Below the pieces are notes generated by a model. It was not told the origin of the DNA. It did no database searches and worked only from the letters and a program-made list of their open reading frames with translations. Both the position numbers and the translations under genes were made by a program. From the IMG/VR virus record IMGVR_UViG_3300035661_000185, positions 1 to 35,801 of that record: a stretch of DNA of 35,801 nucleotides; one strand, given 5' to 3'. Below are positions 1-6,625 of the stretch, piece by piece (position 1 is the first letter of the stretch; each line of letters begins with the position of its first letter). This DNA is from a virus.

Positions 1-102
1 GTAAATTTCGATTTTGATTTCGTGGATGTTGCGGGGTTACGTCGGTTTACTGGGTCATCTGCAGATAGATTTTGGCGGTCAGCCACTCCTCGTCTTGTTC
101 GG
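1..102. repeat. Terminal direct repeat, left copy
   Basis: These 102 bases are identical to the last 102 bases of the window. Identity stops exactly at both window ends. This is what an assembler emits when it closes a circular or circularly permuted molecule. A physical direct terminal repeat is also possible, but T7-type repeats are usually longer. The repeat contains the 3' end of the leftward ORF at 47-199, so it carries no complete gene. Confidence 0.95.
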
Positions 103-199
103 CCAATAGCGCGCTGACCAGGCGCATGAAGCTATCGATGTTGGGAAACAGCGTTGCGACCGTGTGCGGCGTTTTAGGCCCTTCCCCTGCGCCGCGCAT
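47..199 (-). CDS. 50-residue ORF resembling the C-terminus of an IS256-family transposase
   Basis: The ATG at 199 lies 6-7 nt after a GGAGC ribosome site, so I prefer it to the upstream starts. It overlaps the end of the preceding leftward gene by 26 bases. From about residue 8 on, the protein has the pattern TLFPNIDSFMRLVSALL followed by EEW and K-YL. That pattern is familiar from the extreme C-terminus of mutator/IS256-type transposases. The catalytic DDE domain is absent, so it cannot transpose anything. It may be a remnant of an insertion whose body was deleted, or a small phage protein with chance likeness. No IS256 inverted repeat was recognised next to it. Confidence 0.5.
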   Translation of the reverse strand: MRGAGEGPKTPHTVATLFPNIDSFMRLVSALLAEQDEEWLTAKIYLQMTQ

Positions 200-404
200 G
201 GATTCGCTCCATTGCGTCCTTGAGCGCATCAACTGACCCGCGCGCATCATCCCTAGCGGAAATCGCTGCGCGTCTTTCGGCGAGAGGCATCGCCAGCAAA
301 TAGCGCGCCTCGCACTCGATCAGCCAATCCCTGCACCACGTACACACCATGCGGCCATCCGACAGTCGCGCCGATTTATCTCGTTTGCACCCTTCGAACT
401 CCAT
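174..404 (-). CDS. Cys-rich small protein, probably 5'-frameshifted
   Basis: The frame open from the ATG at 404 encodes 76 residues. It has a Cys at residue 6, a CTWC pair near residue 22 and a long charged helix after it, suggesting a small zinc-binding protein. The same frame continues upstream of the ATG with protein-like sequence, including another Cys in RPCKGIG, but has no start codon there. A good start (tandem ATG at 480/477) lies in another frame. The two join if one base is removed from an A6 run at 446-451 (minus strand). The annotated start may therefore be internal to a gene of about 100 codons. Function is unknown. It lies between another Cys-rich gene and the transposase-like fragment. 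Confidence 0.6.
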   Translation of the reverse strand: MEFEGCKRDKSARLSDGRMVCTWCRDWLIECEARYLLAMPLAERRAAISARDDARGSVDALKDAMERIHARRRGRA

Positions 405-518
405 GCCAATGCCTTTGCAAGGCCGTTTATAGGCCCATGGAGCGATTTTTTCGGGACGGTTGGTACGATGGTGGCATCATGGCACGATCTCGGCTTGTAG
501 GCCCTATCTTGAGCTAGG

Positions 519-1004
519 TTATGGCTTGCTCGGAGCGGCTTCCGTCCTTCCGATCCGTCTGCTCAGGCACTCGACCACACGCTGGCCGAGAAAGCACTCA
601 AGGCGGTAGACCCATGCCTGGTAGCTCTCGGGCTGTCCGCTCCGGCTGGTACCGGGCTTGATCTCATCGGCCCAAGTACCTGCTCCCCGCATGACGCGCT
701 GCACGGCCAAGTGGTACTCGTGCTCCAAAACATCGGGCCTAGCGACGTTGGCCGGATCGCAATGCAGGCGACGGCAATGCTCGACCTCCTGGCTCAGGAT
801 GACCCAGTCCAGCAGGGCTTGCGTGATGCGCGGCCAGTCGGTGCCATGGGTGCCGTAGTGGTACGCGCAGACCCCGCTCCAACCCTCTCCAGACACGGAT
901 CCAGGCATTGGGCATTGGTGCGCCGCGCACTGGTAGCGCATGACCGATTTGTGCGGGACTACGTTCGCGCTGGATGTTGTTTTTTCTGGCTTTTCAAAGC
1001 TCAT
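519..1004 (-). CDS. Cys/His-rich phage protein (possible zinc finger)
   Basis: This is a 161-residue protein. The start at 1004 is chosen because its ATG overlaps the stop of the replication-like gene (ATGA), the usual sign of translational coupling; a longer version starting at 1076 would lie inside that gene. Residues about 25-50 carry a C-x4-C then C-x2-H arrangement (CAAHQC and CAYH), consistent with one bound zinc. The C-terminal half is helical and basic. Similar Cys/His proteins often follow phage replication initiators, so a replication-accessory or DNA-binding role is plausible but is inference. Confidence 0.7.
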   Translation of the reverse strand: MSFEKPEKTTSSANVVPHKSVMRYQCAAHQCPMPGSVSGEGWSGVCAYHYGTHGTDWPRITQALLDWVILSQEVEHCRRLHCDPANVARPDVLEHEYHLAVQRVMRGAGTWADEIKPGTSRSGQPESYQAWVYRLECFLGQRVVECLSRRIGRTEAAPSKP

Positions 1005-1978
1005 GATTCGTACTTTCCGTCGATGATTTTCTGGAAGTTGGCTGAGTTGCAAACCCACTCCAGATCGGGGCGCCAAGTGCGACCTTTACCATCGAATCCG
1101 GCAGAGAGCTTGGTGTCGTTGGCGATGTAGCCGAAGAAGCCGTCCCACCAGGCGATGCCCTCGGATTCCGTGCGGTAGCCGTCTGGGCTGTAGGACGATG
1201 GCTTGGCTGCCTGCACCCAACGCGCTCGCATGTTTTGCCGCCTTACGCCTTCCCAAACTCGGGGCTGCTTGAGGTGCGGTAAGTGCTTTCTCCATAGCTC
1301 CAGCAGTTTGGCGTAGGGGCAACCTGGAAATGAGGCTTTTTCGGTTTTCGGATCCGATGGTTGCAGCTGGAAGTCGGCTGAGCCGTCCGGCGAAGTTGAC
1401 AACGCACCGGCAGGTGCGGGAAGTTCTAAATCCTGTTCCTGTTCTTGCTCCTGTTCTTGCTCCTGTTCTTGCTCCTGTTCTTGCTCCTGTTCTTGCTCCT
1501 GTTCTTGCTCCTGGCTTCGTAGGGGCTTCGTAGGGGCTTGTTCTATCTCACAATATCCGCGTTTTTTAGTCATGTGGTAAGCCGACGCATATCGGTCATA
1601 AAACGCGGCTAAAAATGGGTTGTCTGGAAGCCCCTCGTATTCCTTCTGGATGCCCTTGCAGCGCAAGTCCTTAGGAGAGAGAGTGCTATCTATTTGATAA
1701 CGCGCCATTTCGTAAACGAACACAAATTCGGTGTCCTCGTCGTAGTCACAAAATCCGGCTTCGATGCACCATTGAAGCCCCTTCGTGGCCCCTTCGATGC
1801 CTAACCCTGTCTCATGTGCCATGTATAAAATGGGCTGACTGAACAAGCCAAGCATGTTGGAGCTGGGTGAGGTCATCAGGTAAAGCCCCACTAATAGGGC
1901 TTCGGTGCCCCTTCGGCGCAAATCCTTGGCAGTCTTCCCTTGCCACATCTTCGGGCTGACCTTGGAGTAGTCACGCAT
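1001..1978 (-). CDS. Replication initiator-like protein with Glu-Gln tract
   Basis: This 325-residue protein opens with MRDYSKVSPKMWQGKT, followed by a helical domain of about 110 residues. That pattern is seen in phage replication proteins of the lambda O or DnaD-like winged-helix type. Residues about 155-185 are an almost pure (Glu-Gln)n linker encoded by a 12-bp tandem repeat. The C-terminal 110 residues are a second conserved-looking domain ending FQKIIDGKYES. No Walker A motif is present, so it is not a helicase. The start overlaps the upstream 51-residue gene (ATGCGTGA) and the stop overlaps the next gene. Most likely it binds the origin and recruits host helicase; the assignment rests on architecture and position. 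Confidence 0.6.
   Translation of the reverse strand: MRDYSKVSPKMWQGKTAKDLRRRGTEALLVGLYLMTSPSSNMLGLFSQPILYMAHETGLGIEGATKGLQWCIEAGFCDYDEDTEFVFVYEMARYQIDSTLSPKDLRCKGIQKEYEGLPDNPFLAAFYDRYASAYHMTKKRGYCEIEQAPTKPLRSQEQEQEQEQEQEQEQEQEQEQEQEQEQDLELPAPAGALSTSPDGSADFQLQPSDPKTEKASFPGCPYAKLLELWRKHLPHLKQPRVWEGVRRQNMRARWVQAAKPSSYSPDGYRTESEGIAWWDGFFGYIANDTKLSAGFDGKGRTWRPDLEWVCNSANFQKIIDGKYES
1432..1512. repeat. 12-bp tandem repeat encoding (Glu-Gln)n
   Basis: The plus strand carries about six copies of the unit CTGTTCTTGCTC, read on the minus strand as alternating GAG/CAG/GAA/CAA codons. The array stays in frame within the replication-like gene and forms a flexible acidic linker. Being a perfect short tandem repeat it is expected to vary in copy number by slippage without breaking the frame, since the unit is four codons. 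Confidence 0.9.
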
Positions 1979-2126
1979 TGTTCACCCACCCGAATTCGGT
2001 AAGCTCAAAGAACTCTTCCAGAACCACGCGCACCGCTTCGCGCTGTGATTCGGTCTGCGCCATTACAAGTCTGCACATGGCGCGGATCTCCTCAGGGAGC
2101 GGCTTCTCGGTAAGGTAGTAGTTCAT
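1971..2126 (-). CDS. Small conserved-context protein, 51 residues
   Basis: The ATG at 2126 begins MNYYLTEKPLPEEIRAM and the frame closes with TGA at 1971-1973. It overlaps the upstream Cro-like gene (stop at 2123) and the downstream replication-like gene (start 1978) by a few bases, the tight packing expected of a real coupled gene. The protein is helical and acidic, with no membrane segment and no motif I recognise. Its place between a regulator and a replication initiator suggests a replication accessory role, but nothing in the sequence proves it. Confidence 0.65.
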   Translation of the reverse strand: MNYYLTEKPLPEEIRAMCRLVMAQTESQREAVRVVLEEFFELTEFGWVNNA

Positions 2127-2353
2127 TGCGAACCACCTTGCCGCCGCCGCATGTAGCTCCAGTTGATATCAGGGCGCAGTTCCTCGCAATACACCCCTGT
2201 CGCGGCCTCGATCTGCGGGCAAAACTTTGCGGGAATCTGGCGACGATTTGCCCACATCCAAACTCGCTGCCTCGTGCAGCCTATTGCCAATGCAAGTTTC
2301 GTGAGACCGCCTGCCGCCTTGATCGCTCGGTGTAGTCCTAGTGCTTGTTCCAT
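2123..2353 (-). CDS. YdaS/Cro-like HTH regulator
   Basis: This 76-residue protein starts at an ATG preceded by AGGAGAAGGC, which argues against the longer version starting at 2398. The pattern LHRAIKAAGGLTKLALAIG, then CTRQRVWMW, PAKFCPQIEAATG and LRPDINW matches the YdaS antitoxin/Cro family found in phage immunity regions. The HTH covers roughly residues 12-45. It heads the leftward replication operon and faces a palindrome at 2380-2391 that could be its operator. The expected role is repression of early promoters, either Cro-like or as a repressor. Confidence 0.8.
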   Translation of the reverse strand: MEQALGLHRAIKAAGGLTKLALAIGCTRQRVWMWANRRQIPAKFCPQIEAATGVYCEELRPDINWSYMRRRQGGSQ

Positions 2354-2379
2354 GCCTTCTCCTTGGTTGATGAGTTGGA

Positions 2380-2391
2380 ATGGTACACCAT
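2380..2391. promoter_or_regulatory. Palindromic operator candidate upstream of the Cro-like gene
   Basis: ATGGTACACCAT is two 5-bp arms (ATGGT and ACCAT) around AC. It lies 27-38 bases upstream of the start codon at 2353. On the minus strand it overlaps a weak TACCAT -10 element spaced 17 nt from TTGCTG. A dimeric YdaS/Cro protein commonly binds this kind of site to autoregulate. Inference from symmetry and position only. Confidence 0.35.
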
Positions 2392-2446
2392 AACGCATAC
2401 AACAGCAAGCCTAAATCGGTTTGAACCTATCGAGGTCTTTTCCGCT

Positions 2447-2532
2447 TATAATAGCCGCGCTTCCTCGATTGGAATCACCCTTCCTCACTTGCTCCTTGAG
2501 AGTTTATGCCCGCCTTGAGCGGGTATTTTTTT
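2447..2532 (+). ncRNA. Candidate small + strand RNA in the immunity-like region
   Basis: A perfect -10 TATAAT lies at 2447-2452. The nearest TTGAAC at 2421-2426 is 20 nt away, so the -35 is poor. Transcription from there would start near 2459 and stop at the strong terminator at 2506-2532, giving an RNA of about 70-75 nt. No ORF fits it. It is C/U-rich; bases 2489-2497 (TTGCTCCTT) are exactly complementary to the ribosome site of the first rightward gene at 2962-2970. It is also antisense to the mRNA segment joining the two leftward regulator genes, a position like lambda oop or P22 sar RNA. Alternatively it is an attenuated leader of the rightward operon. Confidence 0.45.
2506..2532 (+). terminator. 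Strong rho-independent terminator, + strand
   Basis: The arms ATGCCCGC (2506-2513) and GCGGGTAT (2519-2526) pair over 8 bp with one G-U, around a CTTGA loop, followed by an uninterrupted T run to 2532. On the minus strand the hairpin is preceded by A residues and not followed by T residues, so it acts only on plus-strand transcripts. No annotated plus-strand gene ends here, which is why a small RNA or leader is proposed. Confidence 0.85.
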
Positions 2533-2539
2533 GCCCGCT

Positions 2540-2800
2540 CTACGGAGCATCGTGGGGGACACTGCGCCGCACAGGTGCCAGCTTGTCACTCGGCGGCCAC
2601 GCGGGGTCGTCCAGCAGTGAAGATAGGTGCAATCGCCACGGCATCGCAAGTCGGCGTCGGTAAATCCACTGGTACACACGCATGTGATTCACATCCAGCA
2701 CGCGGGCAAGCGCGCGAACGTTTCCGCCGCAGCGCTCAAGCGCACGCGCCACGATCTGGTCGTCTTGGGTAGTAGGCATAGCATCAAATTTGTTGTTCAT
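2540..2800 (-). CDS. Small HTH regulator (possible repressor)
   Basis: The protein is 86 residues from the ATG at 2800. A longer in-frame version from 2872 has no ribosome site, and the site before 2800 is also weak. Residues about 14-50 read IVARALERCGGNVRALARVL then DVNHMRVYQWIYRR, a clear helix-turn-helix. It lies first on the leftward side of the control region, opposite the rightward operon, where phages keep their repressor or CII-like activator. The sequence at its 5' end (2809-2819) recurs over the -10 of the rightward promoter, which fits a protein binding both sites. It lacks a peptidase domain, so it is not a LexA/CI-type SOS-cleaved repressor. Confidence 0.65.
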   Translation of the reverse strand: MNNKFDAMPTTQDDQIVARALERCGGNVRALARVLDVNHMRVYQWIYRRRLAMPWRLHLSSLLDDPAWPPSDKLAPVRRSVPHDAP

Positions 2801-2808
2801 GCCCGCGA

Positions 2809-2819
2809 GTTTACTACTG
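2809..2819 (+). promoter_or_regulatory. Operator candidate, copy 1
   Basis: GTTTACTACTG sits 9 bases upstream of the HTH gene start codon. It matches GTAAACTACTG at 2923-2933 in 9 of 11 positions, and the two differing bases preserve the GTTTAC/GTAAAC reverse-complement relationship. Two such sites flanking a divergent control region suggest one regulator binding both. Confidence 0.3.
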
Positions 2820-2899
2820 TATTCATCAAACGGCAAACGCACTCCGGGCGCTGCCCGTTTTGAATGCAACACTTTGCTAAAAAATTTATTTCCTGTTGT

Positions 2900-2933
2900 T
2901 TGCTTTTTTGGGCTTTGTTGGTGTAAACTACTG
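2900..2933 (+). promoter_or_regulatory. Probable rightward early promoter with operator copy 2
   Basis: TTGCTT at 2900-2905 and TAAACT at 2924-2929 are spaced 18 nt, in an AT-rich stretch 45-75 bases upstream of the first rightward gene. The -10 is embedded in GTAAACTACTG (2923-2933), the second copy of the candidate operator, so binding there would block the polymerase. It is the best sigma70-like match in the divergent region for driving the 2974-10451 operon. Confidence 0.5.
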
Positions 2934-2937
2934 GCAA

Positions 2938-2954
2938 CGCAGCGGATGGCTGCG
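2938..2954 (+). other. 5'-UTR hairpin before the first rightward gene
   Basis: CGCAGC (2938-2943) pairs perfectly with GCTGCG (2949-2954) around a GGATG loop. It would lie at the very 5' end of an mRNA from the 2900-2929 promoter, 8 bases before the AAGGAG ribosome site. It may stabilise the transcript or tune initiation. No T run follows, so it is not a terminator. Confidence 0.4.
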
Positions 2955-2973
2955 TACTAAGAAGGAGCAATAA

Positions 2974-3189
2974 ATGACACCATACACCACCAAGACAGGC
3001 CTGAAGATCGGGTCGGCATACGAAAAACGCCAGCGCCATGACATGGACAGCGAAGACCTCCTAATCCAGGAAGCGCTACTCAACAAAGACACCTATCGGC
3101 GCGAGATTCTGACTGATGAACGCATGACGGTGCTAATGATCTCCATGATCGTTGTCGTTGTCGGACTCATTGCCTTTGGGGTGCTCTGA
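2974..3189 (+). CDS. Small single-pass membrane protein, first gene of the rightward operon
   Basis: 71 residues, with a good ribosome site (AAGGAGCAAtaa) before the ATG. Residues 1-50 are polar and charged. The last 20 (VLMISMIVVVVGLIAFGVL region) form one transmembrane helix ending at the C-terminus, as in tail-anchored proteins. First-expressed phage membrane proteins often act on the host envelope or in superinfection exclusion, but no family is recognised. Its ribosome site is the one complementary to the candidate small RNA at 2489-2497. Confidence 0.7.
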   Translation: MTPYTTKTGLKIGSAYEKRQRHDMDSEDLLIQEALLNKDTYRREILTDERMTVLMISMIVVVVGLIAFGVL

Positions 3190-3190
3190 T

Positions 3191-3604
3191 ATGAACACCA
3201 CAATAGACATGGCTAGGTTTGCCGCCCAAGTCTTCGGCATGGAACCAACGATTCAAAGTTCACGGGATGGACTTGAACAAGCTAAAAAGCAAGTCAAAAA
3301 AGCAGTGATCAACAGCAACGACACAAAAGGCTTGTACCAATACGACTACATCGGCAGCGAGGGATTGCGGCTTGACTGCTATCTGGAGTATGAGGCTGTT
3401 TATGACGGCGGCACTGGCCCAAATAGCGAAGAAAGCTGGCCAGAAAGAATCACCCTTTTTTACGCATTGCACAAAGGCGAGGACATTGCGGAAGTGCTGT
3501 CCGAAGAAGTTGTCTCGACGATTGAAAAAGAGGCGTTGCGCCAAATGGAGATTGACAAGAGTGATGACGAATTCGACCGCGCAGCAGATCGGTGGGCGGA
3601 ATGA
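3191..3604 (+). CDS. Unknown acidic early protein
   Basis: 137 residues from the ATG at 3191, directly after the stop of the previous gene. The longer version from 3152 would overlap that gene in another frame and is rejected. The sequence is mixed alpha/beta and acidic, with no Cys cluster or membrane segment; the last 40 residues are a charged helix ending DEFDRAADRWAE. Its stop overlaps the start of the next small membrane protein. No family recognised. Confidence 0.7.
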   Translation: MNTTIDMARFAAQVFGMEPTIQSSRDGLEQAKKQVKKAVINSNDTKGLYQYDYIGSEGLRLDCYLEYEAVYDGGTGPNSEESWPERITLFYALHKGEDIAEVLSEEVVSTIEKEALRQMEIDKSDDEFDRAADRWAE

Positions 3605-3723
3605 AAGTCACCCTCTACACAGCCTGCTCAATCGCTTTTTACATCTCAATTGCTATAGCTTGCATAGTAAGCGTGTCAATCATTGCGGGCGCTGCGGTCT
3701 GTATTTACCAAATCTTTTTTTAA
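3601..3723 (+). CDS. 40-residue membrane peptide
   Basis: The ATG at 3601 overlaps the preceding stop (ATGA). The product begins MKVTLYTACSIAFYISIAIA and is hydrophobic over almost its whole length, ending YQIFF. One long or two short membrane spans are possible. Three Cys residues lie within or near the membrane segment. Function is unknown. The coupling and the match of frame length to the gap before the next gene support it being real. Confidence 0.6.
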   Translation: MKVTLYTACSIAFYISIAIACIVSVSIIAGAAVCIYQIFF

Positions 3724-3738
3724 CTGAAGGATAGACAA

Positions 3739-4890
3739 ATGAAAGTTGAACTAATCGAATCGGCCAGCACTGAGATTGCTGAGTACAGCCTAATCGAGGC
3801 TGGGCTTGCTGAACTCAAACGCAAATACGGCAACATTGTTGTCAATGTCAGCACTCCGAAAGAACTCGAAGATGCAAAGCGGGTACGCGCTGAAATCCGA
3901 GAACCTAGGTACGAAACAGAAAAAATCCGCAAGGCTTTAAAGGCACCAGCATTGGCTCACGCCAAACTGATAGACACAGAAGCAGCCAGGATCACCGCCG
4001 AACTGTTGGCTATCGAAACTCCTTGGGATGAAGCCATCAAGGCAGAAGAAGCTCGCAAAGAAGCCGAAAAGGCTTCCCGCGAAGCAGCAGAAAAGGCACG
4101 CATCATAGCCATCAATAAACGCATTTCCGATATCCGCGAGTTTGTAGCCATTGCCGATGGATGCCGCACGGCTGCACGGGTTGACGACCTGCTAACCAAG
4201 CTGTCACAGATCAGCCTGGACGACTTTGCAGAATTCAGCGGCGAAGCTGTGGCTACCCACACCGAAGCCATGCAGAGAGTTCAGGAAATTCTGGTGGAAA
4301 AGCGCCAGATTGAACAAGAGCAGGAGCGCATCAAGGCCGAGCAGGCCGCCGCAGCAGCAAAGCTGGCTGCTGAGCGCGCCGAGTTTGAAGCCGCCAAAGT
4401 AGCCGCCAAGGCAGAGGCTGACCGGATCGCTGCCGAGCACGCCGCCCAAGTTGCCGCTTACAAGGCGAAGGCCGACGCTGAACTTGCCGCCCAGCGCGCA
4501 GCATTTGCTGCATTCAAAGCAGAGCAAGACGCTGAAGCAAAAAAACTAGCCGACGAGCGTGCAGCCTTTGAAAAACAGGTCGCCCAGGCCAAGCGGGTAG
4601 AAGACCTGTCCGCGATTACCCATACAGCGATTGATAAAGCACGGCAAGCCCAATCAATGCCAGTCGAACTGCTGGGCCAGTTGAGCGACACGACCACATT
4701 TATTGCAGCGCCTGAACAAGCTCCGGCCATTACAGAACGTGCGCAAGAGGATATCGAAACAGAAGCGCAAGTCTGGGAACCATCCGACGCTGACTGCATG
4801 TTGGAAGCCATTAAAGCGGTATCTTCAGCTTTCAACATGACAACTGAAAAAGCCGCCGCCCGCCTCGCAGCGGTGAAGTGGACTCTGTAA
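3739..4890 (+). CDS. Long coiled-coil protein upstream of RecT
   Basis: 383 residues. Residues 1-75 form a small domain (SLIEAGLAELKRKYGNIVV). Residues about 80-300 are Ala/Glu/Lys-rich heptads typical of a coiled coil. The last 50 residues carry a separate helical domain (AIKAVSSAFNMTTEKAAARL). It precedes the recombination genes directly. In many phages a coiled-coil or DUF1351-like protein sits immediately before the single-strand annealing protein, so a partner of RecT or the exonuclease is a fair guess. The start is preceded by GAAGGATAGACAA, an acceptable ribosome site. Confidence 0.75.
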   Translation: MKVELIESASTEIAEYSLIEAGLAELKRKYGNIVVNVSTPKELEDAKRVRAEIREPRYETEKIRKALKAPALAHAKLIDTEAARITAELLAIETPWDEAIKAEEARKEAEKASREAAEKARIIAINKRISDIREFVAIADGCRTAARVDDLLTKLSQISLDDFAEFSGEAVATHTEAMQRVQEILVEKRQIEQEQERIKAEQAAAAAKLAAERAEFEAAKVAAKAEADRIAAEHAAQVAAYKAKADAELAAQRAAFAAFKAEQDAEAKKLADERAAFEKQVAQAKRVEDLSAITHTAIDKARQAQSMPVELLGQLSDTTTFIAAPEQAPAITERAQEDIETEAQVWEPSDADCMLEAIKAVSSAFNMTTEKAAARLAAVKWTL

Positions 4891-4909
4891 CACACATCCC
4901 GAGAAAATC

Positions 4910-5938
4910 ATGAACGCACCAACAGAACTTGCCAACGTGGCACAGATGACCCCCGCCACTGTCCAACAAAATGTCAGTAGTACCGCCCTGATACTGGACA
5001 ACGCCAGCATGGACAAGATGATGCGCCTGGCCGAACTGATGGCCAGCGGTAAGAGCACCGTGCCGGCGCACCTACAGAAGAATCCATCCGACTGCATGGC
5101 CGTGTGCATGCAGGCAGCCCAGTGGGGAATGAATCCATTTGCCGTGGCACAGAAAACCCACCTGGTGAATGGCACGCTCGGCTATGAGGCCCAGCTAGTC
5201 AACGCCGTGGTGCAGCAGTCCAACAGCATCAATGGCCGCTTCCACTACGAATACAAGGGAACCAGCCCAAACCTTGAATGCCGCGTGGGGGCAAAGATCA
5301 AGGGAGAGGAGGAAATCACCTGGGGCAATTGGCTGAACGAATCGAAGGTCACAACCAAGAATTCCCCACTGTGGAAGGTTAACCCCGCGCAGCAGCTCGG
5401 ATACCTACAGGTGAAAAACTGGGCACGCCTGTTCTGCCCTGGCGCAATCCTGGGCGTCTACACCCCGGATGAGCTACAGGACATTCCTGTGAACCGCTTC
5501 ATGGGCTCCGCAGATGTGGTGGTCGAAACCATCGACGTTGCCCCTTACTTGGTCGGAGCGCGCGAGACCAAGACAGATGCCGAGGCGCTGGCCTACTGGA
5601 AGGAACACAACGGCAAGTTTGCCAAACAGCTCGACGATCACCAGTCCTTCAAGGATGCCGTGGCTGCGCACCGAAGGGCAATGAAGGCTGCTCAGGCAGC
5701 CACCATCGACCAGGACACAGGAGAGATCAACCAGCAGCAACCAAATGCGAACGCAGCGCCAGCTTCTGCGACAGAAGCTGTCACCTATGAATCGGTGCTC
5801 AAGAAGCTTAACTCCGCCAAGAACGAAGACGCCCTGAACGTCGCCATGGACTGGTCAAGCGAAGTGCGGGACGCCAAACAGGTGAAAGCCCTAGAGGCGC
5901 GCTACGAAGAGCTTCTGGCAAAGATTCGGGGTGAATAA
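4910..5938 (+). CDS. recT: RecT-family single-strand annealing protein
   Basis: 342 residues. The core pattern includes LQKNPSDCMAVCMQAAQWGM, NPFAVAQKTHLVNGTLGYEA, QLVNAVV and the LGYLQVKNWARLFCPGAILGVYTPDEL segment, the signature of RecT/Bet-like annealases. The last 100 residues are a variable tail. RecT binds single-stranded DNA left by the partner exonuclease and anneals it to homologous strands, for recombination-dependent phage replication. Three bases separate it from the exonuclease gene, so the two are co-expressed. Length is at the upper end for the family because of the tail. Confidence 0.95.
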   Translation: MNAPTELANVAQMTPATVQQNVSSTALILDNASMDKMMRLAELMASGKSTVPAHLQKNPSDCMAVCMQAAQWGMNPFAVAQKTHLVNGTLGYEAQLVNAVVQQSNSINGRFHYEYKGTSPNLECRVGAKIKGEEEITWGNWLNESKVTTKNSPLWKVNPAQQLGYLQVKNWARLFCPGAILGVYTPDELQDIPVNRFMGSADVVVETIDVAPYLVGARETKTDAEALAYWKEHNGKFAKQLDDHQSFKDAVAAHRRAMKAAQAATIDQDTGEINQQQPNANAAPASATEAVTYESVLKKLNSAKNEDALNVAMDWSSEVRDAKQVKALEARYEELLAKIRGE

Positions 5939-5941
5939 ATA

Positions 5942-6625
5942 ATGCACTTTATCGAATGCATACAAGGCACGCCGGAGTGGTTGGCTGCCCGCGCTGGCTG
6001 CATCACTGCAAGCAACTTCTCCACAGCCATCAGCACCTTGACTCGCGCCAGCGGAGAGAAGAAGGCCGGAGACCCCACGGATGCGGCTGACAAGTATGCC
6101 GGCACCGTGGCGCTGGAGCGGATCAGCCGACGCCCCTATGGTGAACCGGTAAAGTCCTGGGTGCTTGACCGAGGCCATGAGCTGGAGACGGTTGCGCGCG
6201 TGCGCTGGGAGGCCCGCATGGGCCTGCTTGCCGAGGAGGCCGGTATCTGCAAGACCGATGACGATTGGTTCGGATACTCCACGGACGGACTGGTGGATAA
6301 CGATGGCCTCATCGAGATCAAGTGCCCCATCGATCCAAACAAGATCGCGGCCATGTTCAAGACCGGCGACGTGTCGGAGTACATCCACCAAATCCAGGGC
6401 GGGCTGTGGATTACCGGTCGCCAGTGGTGCGACTTCATCATGTTCGTGCCAGACCTTGAAAGCGTCGGAAATGACCTGTACGTCAAACGGATATACCGCG
6501 ACGACGACTTCATTGATGCTATGGAGGTGCAGCTACTCAAGTTCCGCAGCATTGTGAACATGCGCGAATCCCTGTTCCGCATGCCAATCTCTTCAAACGC
6601 GGCACAGATCAAGGTGGATTGCTGA
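5942..6625 (+). CDS. YqaJ/lambda-type 5'-3' exonuclease
   Basis: 227 residues. Visible motifs are GTPEWLAARAGCITAS at the N-terminus, RGHELETVAR (catalytic Glu), YSTDGLVDNDGLIEIKCP (the D...E-x-K core of PD-(D/E)XK nucleases) and HQIQGGLW (conserved Gln). The length is normal for the family, which includes lambda Exo. It digests one strand of duplex ends to produce substrate for the RecT protein encoded just upstream. All catalytic residues look intact. Confidence 0.93.
   Translation: MHFIECIQGTPEWLAARAGCITASNFSTAISTLTRASGEKKAGDPTDAADKYAGTVALERISRRPYGEPVKSWVLDRGHELETVARVRWEARMGLLAEEAGICKTDDDWFGYSTDGLVDNDGLIEIKCPIDPNKIAAMFKTGDVSEYIHQIQGGLWITGRQWCDFIMFVPDLESVGNDLYVKRIYRDDDFIDAMEVQLLKFRSIVNMRESLFRMPISSNAAQIKVDC

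Noticed and set aside
446-451. Programmed -1 frameshift at the A6 run
   Set aside because: The downstream frame needed is +1, not -1, so the run is not a classical -1 slippery site; an extra base is simpler.
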